From assembly GCA_964006375.1 (NCBI GenBank), contig OZ023270.1, positions 71,576,082 through 71,640,081 on the forward strand: a DNA stretch of 64,000 nt, given 5' to 3'. A program made the position numbers and the translations under genes. Every line of letters starts with the position of its first letter. Positions within the stretch are counted from its first letter, which is position 1. Below the pieces are notes generated by a model. The model was not told where the DNA came from, did not search any database, and saw only the letters and a program-made list of their open reading frames with translations. Below, one piece after another: positions 11,213-20,861 of this stretch. The stretch is from Tillus elongatus (taxonomy: Eukaryota; Arthropoda; Insecta; Coleoptera; Cleridae).

Positions 11213-14200
11213 GTATGTGTGCTAGATTAGTTATTTCATTATTTGTTCCATTAGTTTCCTGTGTATCTAAAAACAATGTTTTAATGCATGTATCATTTTT
11301 GTCGAAGAGAAACTACAGCTTAACATCATTTTATTCATTTAATTGCTTGATCAAACCACCCTCACTTACAATACATTTAAATCTTCCACTATCTAACCCG
11401 AGAGCAGCTGCTAAACTAATGTTAAGTATGTTTTTTCCTCAACTCTTTAGTGGTGCTCCCATGGACCGTACCCAGGATGAGATCCGAATGGCCTTAGATG
11501 CTTACCAGCGCGAGTTCGCCAAGATCAGCCAAAGTCAAAATCCGAATCAGATGACGAATCTCAGCTTCTTAGCCTTGCAGCAACAAGCACTGGCTCAGCA
11601 TCACCAGCAACAGCAGCAACAACATCAACAGCAGCAGCATCAACAGCAGCAACATCAACAACAGCAACATCAGCAGCAACAAACACAACAGCAACACCCG
11701 CAAAGTATGCCATCTAATGGTGGTGTTCAAGACTTATCTCTTCCAAAAGATAAAATCAAATTGATGAACGGAGTTGTGGAAGGTGAAAAAGAGAACAAAG
11801 AATGCGATGAAAGTATGAAACACTCTGGCAGTGCTTTCAGCTTGGTTAGGCCCAAGATTGAACCAGGGACCCAACCCAGTGGTGGTTCCACAGCTTCTAG
11901 TCCTCTTGGAAATACTATTTTACCGCCGATGACTCCTAGTGATGACTTTTCTGGTTCAGCAGCCGCTAGTCCTTTGCAAAGAATGGCTTCCATCACAAAC
12001 TCTTTGATTTCACAACCTCCATCACAACCCCATCACAACTCTTCTCAAAGACCGCTGAAAGCCGTGTTGCCACCTATTACGCAACAACAATTTGACATTT
12101 ACAATAACCTCAACACTGAAGATATTGTTAAGAAAGTGAAAGAGCAGTTAAGTCAGTATTCAATAAGCCAAAGATTGTTCGGGGAGTCCGTTTTAGGACT
12201 TTCTCAAGGTTCCGTTAGTGATTTACTGGCTAGGCCAAAACCCTGGCATATGCTGACACAGAAAGGCAGAGAACCTTTCATAAGAATGAAAATGTTTCTA
12301 GAAGATGACAACGCAGTCCATAAATTAGTTGCAAGTCAATACAAGATAGCTCCAGAGAAGCTGATGAGAACCGGTGGATATGGAGGAGGTGAGAATTTTT
12401 CTTTAATAAAAGGTACTACACCCAATGCTTTCTTCTAATCCACTGAGAATAACATATTTTGATACTAGCATCATGGTTTTTAAGTTTATGTAAATTATAA
12501 TGGCGGATTATTTTTTTTCAGCGTGTACCCCTTTGGGAAAACCCATGCCACCAACGCCCAAAATGTTAAGCGAAGCTGCTGGTCTTCTTAATAAGATGCA
12601 GGAAACCCAGAACCTCTTGCCCCCGTCTCTTCAGCTAGGACCTCCTCAACCGCATACTCCTCAACCACCACCGCCGCCCATGTTATTGACACCCCCTGGA
12701 ATACCGCCACATCACGCCATAAGTCTCCAAAGCCAAAACGAACATATGAAGAAGACACAGAGTAGCCCTCACGGAATTGGTATCCCACATTCGCCCATGG
12801 CTGGAATGGGACCCGCTGCTCAAGGAATGAGAAGCATGCATCAGCATATTACACCAAGCGTCTACGAGATGGCAGCACTGACACAAGATCTTGACACTCA
12901 GGTTATTACGACCAAGATCAAGGAGGCGCTGTTGGCAAATAATATTGGACAAAAGGTAACAAAAAAAGTAATCAACCTATATTTTCTATTATTGTAGCAT
13001 AAATATTAAGTAATAGAGTAAAACTATCCACTATATAAATACATATTGATAACTCCACAACACTTGGTTCATCAAAATTTAATGTTAGTATTTACAACGA
13101 AGCATATCATTCAGAATTTGGTATAAGTTATTTACAGTGCATGTAACTTTTTAGTTTATTCTAATGCGGAATATTAATTTCCAGATATTTGGAGAAGCAG
13201 TATTAGGCCTATCTCAGGGTTCAGTTAGTGAACTATTATCAAAACCAAAACCTTGGCACATGCTGAGTATCAAAGGGCGAGAGCCTTTTATAAGGATGCA
13301 ACTCTGGCTGAACGACGCCCACAACATCGACAGGCTTCAAGCCCTCAAGAATGAAAGAAGAGAAGCCAATAAAAGAAGGCGATCCTCAGGTCCAGGAGCT
13401 CACGATAATAGCTCCGACACCTCATCCAATGATACCTCTGAATTCTACCACTCGAACTCCCCTGGTCCTGGACCACCATCTGCTAAAAAACAAAGAGTTC
13501 TCTTTTCTGAAGAACAAAAGGAAGCTCTTCGTTTGGCGTTTGCTCTGGACCCATATCCCAATGTCGCTACGATCGAATTTTTAGCCAGTGAGTTGGGATT
13601 ATCTAGTAGAACCATCACCAATTGGTTTCACAATCATCGGATGCGTTTAAAGCAACAAGTACCCCACGGCATGCCTTCTGACCTCCCCCCGAGAGACCAA
13701 AGCGGCAACCAAGCTCCCTTCGACCCCGTACAATTTAGACTGTTATTGAACCAAAGATTATTAGAGTTATCTAAGGAACGCATGGGCTTAAGCGGCGTTC
13801 CCCTACCCTACCCCCCATATCTTGCCGCTAATACAAACCTTGCGGCGCTGATAAGCCGAGGACTTCTTCCTTCAGCGGAAATGGACTTATCAGCGTTGAA
13901 CAATGCCGTAAAAGAACAGATGAGTGGTTTAGATTTGTCGATGACTTCTTTGAAGCGTGAACCGGGCGATTATGATGACGAAGATGACGTGGAAAGCAAC
14001 GTCGGTTCAGAAGATTCAAATATGTCCGGAAGTCTTCATGGAGAGGTAAAAGTGGAACCGAAAGAGCCACCAATACCGAACCAAGGAAGATCTTCACGAC
14101 GGAAACCCGCCGCTCCTCAATGGGTCAATCCAGACTGGCAGGATGAGAAAGAAAAACCTGCTACTGGAGATGAGGTGATCATTAACGGAGTGTGCGTCAT

Positions 14201-14447
14201 GCAGACTGAAGATTATGGAAGAAGAAACGCCGAGGAAACTGTGAGAGTTGAGCCGACACCTGTCAACGACAGGTTTGAAGATGATCAAAGCGATGCGTCT
14301 TCAGTGAGAAGTGAGAATGATGTACAAAATGATCAAAATGAGGACAAAGGAGCCATCGAGGAACAGAGTACGTTAGCGAAGCCTGATAATGAAGGAAGTG
14401 AAAAGTCTTTGAAGCAAGAAAATGAAGATGAAAGATGGGATTATTAA
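10873..14447 (+). CDS. cut: Homeobox protein Cut (CUX family), four 3' coding exons
   Basis: Cut/CUX proteins are nuclear DNA-binding regulators of cell fate with CUT repeats and a divergent homeodomain. Joining 10873-11212, 11451-12388, 12522-12955 and 13185-14447 keeps one frame for about 990 residues up to TAA. In order: a linker with '[19 protein letters not shown]'; a poly-Q/His tract (11578-11702); a CUT domain (12109-12366, '[17 protein letters not shown]'); a second CUT domain split by an intron (12878-12955 plus 13185-13386); and a homeodomain (13479-13658) with the Cut-type '[16 protein letters not shown]' third helix. The C-terminus includes '[15 protein letters not shown]' and ends in WDY. 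By comparison with Drosophila Cut these are its last two CUT repeats, so the N-terminus and first repeat lie upstream. Acidic tails carry three psi-K-x-E sites (LKRE, VKVE, LKQE) that could be sumoylated, and VQDLSL and GLDLSM resemble CtBP-binding motifs. Confidence 0.95.
11451..12388 (+). CDS. cut: cut exon B (poly-Q and first CUT domain in the window)
   Basis: The acceptor 'aactctttag' precedes 11451 and the donor GAG|GTGAGA follows 12388. It begins '[20 protein letters not shown]', runs through the Q/H tract, then a Ser/Pro-rich segment with '[10 protein letters not shown]', and contains a complete CUT domain ending near '[12 protein letters not shown]'. It leaves in phase 1. Confidence 0.93.
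12522..12955 (+). CDS. cut: cut exon C (Pro-rich linker and start of last CUT domain)
   Basis: The acceptor 'attttttttcag' precedes 12522 and the donor AAG|GTAACA follows 12955. It encodes '[20 protein letters not shown]', a proline-rich stretch, then '[15 protein letters not shown]' and the first 26 residues of the last CUT domain, ending 'NNIGQK' in phase 0. Confidence 0.92.
13185..14447 (+). CDS. cut: cut terminal exon D (rest of last CUT domain, homeodomain, C-terminus)
   Basis: The acceptor 'attaatttccag' precedes 13185. It resumes the CUT domain with '[20 protein letters not shown]', followed by a basic '[11 protein letters not shown]' stretch, a Ser-rich linker, the homeodomain and a long acidic tail. 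Stop TAA at 14445-14447. It has the highest local GC in the first 20 kb, as expected for coding DNA. Confidence 0.95.
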   Translation: MFGEAVLGLSQGSVSELLSKPKPWHMLSIKGREPFIRMQLWLNDAHNIDRLQALKNERREANKRRRSSGPGAHDNSSDTSSNDTSEFYHSNSPGPGPPSAKKQRVLFSEEQKEALRLAFALDPYPNVATIEFLASELGLSSRTITNWFHNHRMRLKQQVPHGMPSDLPPRDQSGNQAPFDPVQFRLLLNQRLLELSKERMGLSGVPLPYPPYLAANTNLAALISRGLLPSAEMDLSALNNAVKEQMSGLDLSMTSLKREPGDYDDEDDVESNVGSEDSNMSGSLHGEVKVEPKEPPIPNQGRSSRRKPAAPQWVNPDWQDEKEKPATGDEVIINGVCVMQTEDYGRRNAEETVRVEPTPVNDRFEDDQSDASSVRSENDVQNDQNEDKGAIEEQSTLAKPDNEGSEKSLKQENEDERWDY

Positions 14448-15106
14448 AATGATTCTGTAGTTCAGGTTTTTTAGTGTTTAAGGACAACCATAAGTGAAAA
14501 TAAGGACTTCCTGTGTCGTTAAGGCAATGGTTGTATTGTTGTAGAATAAATTTTAAGTGCAATCACGTAAAAATCGAAAAGAATAATTACCCCGTTATTT
14601 ATTGTGATTTTTTAAGTACTATTTTACCAGTTTTTTTGTTAATTTTAAGCTATATCTCCCTTGTTCTTTTTTATTTTCTATTTATGTAGTTATTAAAAGA
14701 CTGTTACCATGTATAATGATATATTTAGCCAAAATTATTGAACAAAAGGCTACTTGCGAGGAAATGTTTTAAATATTGTGATAATTGCTTATTGTTTGTA
14801 TTATTTAAAAATATATTAAAATGTGCTTTCCAATTTTTAAAAATAACAAAACGGCCAAAATGCAATATTCTCTAGGCATACTTGTTTCAGTTACTGGCGC
14901 GATTGGGTATGTCACAGAATACTTATAAATTAAGTGTTAATATTTTAATATTCTCCATATTTCAAAGGTTTTAGTTGTCTGTTTTGTAAATAGATGGCAC
15001 TAGTTCGCGTTGTACATTTAAAAAATTTATTTAAATCGAACTACTTTGGTTAAATTTTTTAGCTTTTATTTTCTTTTTTCTAGTCTCCAAAATGGGCATC
15101 AATAAA
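14448..15106 (+). terminator. cut: cut 3' UTR with two AATAAA polyadenylation signals
   Basis: AATAAA occurs at 14545-14550, about 100 bp after the stop, and again at 15101-15106. The DNA between is AT-rich with no open frame. The choice of site and the true transcript end are inferred. Confidence 0.6.
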
Positions 15107-15420
15107 ATAATTTAAATACCATATGTTTTCGAATTTATGGCCAGTAAAAGTTTTTGATCTTTCTGATTATGAACCTCTAAAAGTATAAAGAATTAAACTG
15201 GATTTAATTTCTGTTTTATTTTTATTTATAAACTTTCTGTACTTTTTTAAGTCTTTTTATAATTTGTTGTACTGTTTTTTTAAATTTATTTAAAATAATT
15301 TTATATATTGCGTGTTAGTGGATAGTTGATTTTGAGTTCTTTTTATCATGCTCGAGAGACAACACTGAGTGTTCGTTATTATACAAAAACTTTTTGTGAT
15401 TCGCTACATCGTATTTTATT

Positions 15421-15779
15421 TATATACAGAGTGTTTACTAAGTATTTATAGAAAATTCCGCAGCCTGTTCTCTGACACATTTTGATGAAAAAAAGTTCCA
15501 ATAATAATTGCATGTCCCCACATTTTTTTCTGCGATGCAGAGGGTGTGTTACAGTTGGGGGAAGAAAACAGTATGTTTTGCATAACTAGAACATGGCATG
15601 AGACAATAATTCCAAAATTGGTGTGCTGACCTGTCATGAAAGGGACTGTAATTCTGTTTAATAGAAACATTTCCTCCTCATTCATTGACCCATTTTGCAT
15701 GGATCGTTCCAACATTCCAAACCAGCAAAAAAGTACACCACTGGAGAAAAGCAGATACCAGAGACCTTGCACAACATAT
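15421..15779. other. Non-coding segment, possible repeat fragment
   Basis: It starts with 'tatatacagagtgtttacta', a phrase similar to starts of dispersed insect repeats. A 108-codon - strand frame (15446-15772) has no family features I recognise and stops at the tandem array. Most likely a transposon remnant of unknown type. Confidence 0.3.
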
Positions 15780-16523
15780 CTGATGGTGTAGGGTCAGATA
15801 CCCAGCATTGTATGCTTTTGGTGGGTCAGACACCTAGCAAATTAGAGGTGATTAGGTTAGACACCTAATACAGAAATCATTGCCATAAGGTCAGATACCT
15901 AAAACAAGGGTCCAGGTTAGATACCGGACAAGCTGGAGATCAGATACCCAACATTATATGCTTTTGGTAGGTCAGACACCTAGCAAACTAGAGGTGATTA
16001 GGTCAGACACCTAATACAGAAATCATTGCCATAAGGTCAGATACCTAAAACAAGGGTCCAGGTTAGGTATCGGACAAGCTGGAGATCAGATACCCAACAT
16101 TATATGCTTTTGGTAGGTCAGACACCTAGCAAACTAGAGGTGATTAGGTCAGACACCTAATACAGAAATCATTGCCATAAGGTCAGATACCTAAAACAAG
16201 GGTCCAGGTTAGGTACCGGACAAGCTGGAGATCAGATACCCAACATTATATGCTTTTGGTAGGTCAGACACCTAGCAAACTAGAGGTGATTAGGTCAGAC
16301 ACCCAATACAGAAATCATTGCCATAAGGTCAGATACCTAAAACAAGGGTCCATGTTAGATACCGGACAAGCTGGAGGTCAGATACCCAACATTATATGCT
16401 TTTGGTAGGTCAGACACCTAGCAAACTAGAGGTGATTAGGTCAGACACCCAATACAGAAATCATTGCCATAAGGTCAGATACCTAAAACAAGGGTCCAGG
16501 TCAGATACCGGACAAGCTGGAGG
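15780..16523. repeat. Tandem array, 146-bp unit x5, built from GGTCAGA(C/T)ACC submotifs
   Basis: The anchor 'cagataccca(a/g)c' lies at 15795, 15941, 16087, 16233 and 16379, exactly 146 bp apart. Each unit contains five related submotifs: CAGATACCC, GGTCAGACACC twice, GGTCAGATACC and GGT(T/C)AGATACC. They are about 25-35 bp apart, so the unit is itself an ancient repeat. The four later units differ at only a few positions, indicating recent amplification. It lies about 1.3 kb after the cut stop codon. Confidence 0.92.
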
Positions 16524-16529
16524 TGGTTG

Positions 16530-17930
16530 TACTTGTGTTCAGTTTTTTTAACAATTTTCAGGCTTTCAAACCATGCAAAAAGTAATTCTTGTCTCTAAAA
16601 CCCTTTTCTGGTTAAATTATAAAAACTACTTACACAATCGCTAAATTGGCTCATATGGTGTATACTGTATACGGTCTTAATGATGGTAACTGTTCTGGGA
16701 CCAGATATATACATTGAATGATTCTGAAACCATCAAGCTTCCAACCAGCAGGCATTTATAAATCTTTTCCATCGCCTGATGAAGACTGGGTCTTTAAAAA
16801 CAGCTTCAGTTGAATGAAGATCATTTTACCCACCAGAACACCTAAAATGGAAGAAGCAGTTCTGCATGCAGTCGAAGCAGACCTAGATTCAAACACACGA
16901 AAATTACTCCTAACCTTGGCATAAGTCGTAAATAACACCATGTTTCCTAGAAAGGAAGAATTTGCAAAAATAGGTTTATAGGGCCTTCTTTTCTCAGCAT
17001 GTGTCAGAAAATATGCTCCTGAATTTTCTTCACATACTGAGGAAACATGTATAGATTGTATAAAAAGTTTCGATCTCAATTCTTTTGATGGAAATTTTGT
17101 TTCTTTATATATAGCTTTAATTTCCAAATGGATTAGGATTAAAGTTACAATGCATATCGTTATTATGTAAGTATTTAAAAAAATAATAATAAAAATAAAA
17201 TACGAATCCACCCAGTATAAATGAATTTAAATCGTTTTTTATCATCAGAGAATGTTTTCTTCGGTTTTCCGTTATTTCTTCCAAAGAACGATAAAATATA
17301 GCACAGTGTTTATAGTTTTAAAAATAAATGAAAAAGACGAAACAAAAGTGCAATATTTTAACGTGGTTTAGAACGTGTATATTTTTTTGGCAATATACAA
17401 GTTATGTAATTCTTCCAAAATATAATCAATGTATACACATTGTAAAGAAAATTAAAAGTGAATACGTAAAAATTATAACTCTTACTGCATTGTGAGAGAT
17501 ATTAGAAAAATAATGTATTATATGCACATTTTTAAATAAACTGCATGTAGATTTTAGCATAGAAACTTTGTTTTCTTTGAAGTAGAAGAAGATGGATATT
17601 TAATGTTTTTCTTTTTTTATTCTGTTATGTAAAATAAACTTTCCGAGTATCTTTGTAACACAATATATACAAGTCATACGTAATGTTTCGTTCAAATCGT
17701 CTAGTTCTGTGATACTTTGGAAGTTTGTTTTATTATCTATTATATTTTATATTATAGAATCAAACATTTTTGCTTAGATCTTAGATCTGATAATTTTGTA
17801 TGTAAATATTTATATCATATCATCTCCTTTGAAAATTTCTAAATTAAACATTTCTCTGTATTAAAAGATTTGTTTCAATTATTATCTTCCTTCGACATTA
17901 TATAATTTATACAGGCTTGAATTACGAATT
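16530..17930. other. AT-rich intergenic DNA, one unassigned open frame
   Basis: A 151-codon - strand frame at 16756-17211 begins with a hydrophobic stretch and has a Cys/Ser-rich middle. It shows no recognised domain, no convincing splice sites, and lies in AT-rich DNA. I treat it as fortuitous. Nothing else seen. Confidence 0.35.
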
Positions 17931-18713
17931 GCCAGATCATTGAGAAATGTATTCCTGTTGGTTCATTTAAAATAATATCGTAATATTATTTTAAATTAAC
18001 CAATAGGAGTTAGTTTCGCAATTCGCGAGTGTACCTAGCTTTAAGGAAATTTAATATATGATTCGTTTCTCTATCATTAAACTCTATTAAATTTGACCCA
18101 TTATATCATAATTGCTTTTCAATCACTCTATGGTTGTGGGCTGTGAATAAAACGGATATTAGCACACTTATTTTGACACAAACGTCAAATTGCCAGATCC
18201 TCAAGAAACGTATTCCTATTGGTTCATTTAAAATAATATCGAAATATTATTTAAAATTAACCAATAGGAGTTCGTTTCGCAATTAGCGAGTGTACCTAGC
18301 TTTAAGGAAATTTAATATATGATTCGTTTCTCTATGATTAAACTCTATTAAATTTGACCCATTATATCATAATTTCTTTTCAATCACTCTATGGTTGTGG
18401 GCTGTGAATAAAACGGATATTGGCACATTTATTTTGGCACAAACGTCAAATTGCCAGATCCTCAAGAAACGTATTCCTATTGGTTCATTTAAAATAATAT
18501 CGAAATATTATTTAAAATTAACCAATAGGAGTTCGTTTCGCAATTCGCGAGTGTACCTAGCTTTAAGGAAATGTAATATATGATTCGTTTCTCTATCATT
18601 AAACTCTATTAAATTTGACCCATTATATCATAATTTCTTTTCAACCACTCTATGGTTGTGGACTGTGAGTAAAACGGATATTGGCACACTTGCCTTATTT
18701 TGACACCAATGTC
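17931..18713. repeat. Three 261-bp tandem units, each with a 54-bp near-perfect palindrome
   Basis: 'gccagatc' starts at 17931, 18192 and 18453, a fixed 261-bp period. Palindromes lie at 17954-18007, 18215-18268 and 18476-18529. Their ends are CCTATTGGTT and AACCAATAGG around an AT-rich centre, giving inverted CCAAT/ATTGG boxes. The third unit decays after about 18700. Confidence 0.9.
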
Positions 18714-18763
18714 AATGAGTCCCTGTCAACTATCAATTATAATTTCAATTTGTAGAGCAGGGC

Positions 18764-19143
18764 CGCGTTCGAAAACATCACTCTAGTGTGAAAGCCGCAC
18801 AAGCCGTTGGGAAATTAAATGGGTAAACTCTTGAGCGTTAGTGTGGGCCGTTCGAGACCTCAAAATCCTGCACTCCAAGTGTCCCTCTATATTCACCTTA
18901 TTCAGGAGTGCGGCGATTATCACTTGACATTTGTTAATTCAAGTAACTGTCAAAATTCAATTAAAGCAGGTTAGGTAATAACGAAAATTGCTTCTTGTAT
19001 TTATATTTTCAAGTCTTTTTTATATATTATGGGAAAATACATAAATTTAGAGAAGGCAGGCACGTGTTAATGCAAAACGAAGACAGAACTGTGTCGTACA
19101 AGATGCAGAAGGAAATTGGCTACCTATGGATACTACCAGTAGT

Positions 19144-19220
<77 letters not shown>

Positions 19221-19553
19221 TTCATTCAAAAAGTTTCGGTCTTATTATATTCAAAAATTAATATTTCTAGTTTGGATGCCCATAAGAAGCAGAAGATTAC
19301 GTTAATAGTTTAAAGTACTTAACAGAATGTTCGACTATTTGCATTACGTTCTAACTTTTTTTATGTCAAAATATTAAACTCCAACATACCTTGCGCGATT
19401 TTTGTAAAATGTCAAAATTTAAAACTTACTAAAATGCCGTTCGGAAACAAGTTGATCGGAGCGCCACAACAACACCCCCCCCTACTTAATGTCAGGTAGG
19501 GTGAATATTACACGAAGTTCGTCGGAAAACGACGTTCGAAAAGAACGCACCCT
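18764..19553. mobile_element. Possible MITE or non-autonomous DNA transposon
   Basis: The left border 'agggccgcgttcgaaaac' and the inverted right border 'agggtgcgttcttttcgaac' share AGGG-GCGTTC and TTCGAA cores. TAGAG flanks both sides (about 18757-18761 and 19552-19556) and could be a target-site duplication. The inside has no long open frame but holds a (TA)n tract. The class is uncertain; the short imperfect termini could be chance. Confidence 0.35.
19147..19216. repeat. (TA)n microsatellite
   Basis: About 35 uninterrupted TA dinucleotides. Confidence 0.95.
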
Positions 19554-19559
19554 AGAGAT

Positions 19560-20860
19560 GGATGATGGATAACTTTTTTAAATGTTATTTAAGCAGCACC
19601 ACCAACAAATGACATATATGATACTGTTTTATACGAGCATCTCGCGACAGTGAAAACTCAGTTGCACTGATCATGCGCACTTCCAGAATATTTAAAATAA
19701 CGAAATAAAATCCTCCCAACCGACCTTCCTACCATGACATCAGTTTGCCTAATCAAAAGCTAAAAGAACGAAATGTACATTATGCTCACATGAATGGCAG
19801 GGTTAATTTTCCATCCTCTCATGCAAATTGAATATCTTCAGGACCTTGCAGGGTGTGTCTTAGACTCTTAGACACAGATTAGGCTTTGCATTTCATTAAC
19901 AATTGCATTTGAAGAACTGTTTTTGTGAATTCGCTATCATAACGCATTTGCTGCATCTAAAACATCTCCCAGTCCTTATTGTATATAATTAATGATGTCC
20001 GAAATAGAAAAACATTGAATTGGGAAGATAATATTTCGACCTTTTTGAAGGATATTACTTCAGATTTCATATTGGCATTTGTAGAGTTGTTTTGATTACA
20101 TTCCTAGAAAAAAATTATATTAATATCAAGTTTTCTTGTCAATATACACTGTTAAATTGAAACTTCGTATATAAATAAACAATAAATAGTTATGCACTTT
20201 ATTTTTAAACTGTTTGTTTTAAATTGTCTGATTTACATAATTTTTTCCTTTACAGAAGTTTTGATGTTTTTCTTCATACAGTTAGAAACATCATCAGCCT
20301 AGGAACATATTAAAGAACAAACAGCGTCATTAGATGCTGTACATGTCAAAGCTACGGTACATAATCTATTTTACCTTTTTTTCATACTTGAAGTATCCAC
20401 TGTAGGTAACAAGTTAATTATTTTAGTGTTTATGCACTCTTTACTATGTTCGTCATATAATTTTCTTTAATAAATAAAATTTATAGCAAAGTAGTTTTTT
20501 ATTTGGTATTTCCTATGTTGCTCCTTCCATTTGATATCTAATAACATGAAATTGTAATTAATTGAGGTTATCGTTAGTCAATTAAAATATAAATAATTTA
20601 AATGGTATGTTCCAAAATTCACTGGTGTGTTATTCAATGATAAAATTACTATATTGACTAAAACGATTCAAATGAAATTTAAATCATAGACTATGAAACA
20701 AACTTAAATGTTTTTGTTAGTCAGTGATAAATTAACTGCTAAATTACCTAACCATTGAATCACATATTATTTTCGTTTCGCTATCGTCGAACAGATAGCG
20801 CTGTATAGCATTAAAATTATATTTGTAAAAGATATATACTTTGTATGCTCCCAAATCAAA
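19560..20860. other. Intergenic AT-rich DNA with one dispersed-repeat end
   Basis: 'gctatcataacgcatttgct' at about 19932-19951 is a diverged inverted end motif of the dispersed family. Otherwise no gene or repeat is recognised before the minisatellite. Confidence 0.45.
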
Positions 20861-20861
20861 T

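Noticed and set aside
12588..12952. - strand frames antisense to cut exon C
   Set aside because: Shadows of the codon structure of the real + strand exon.
15446..15772. 108-codon - strand frame next to the 146-bp array
   Set aside because: No domain recognised and it stops at the array; probably a repeat fragment.
16756..17211. 151-codon - strand frame
   Set aside because: No recognised domain, no splice or promoter support, AT-rich context.
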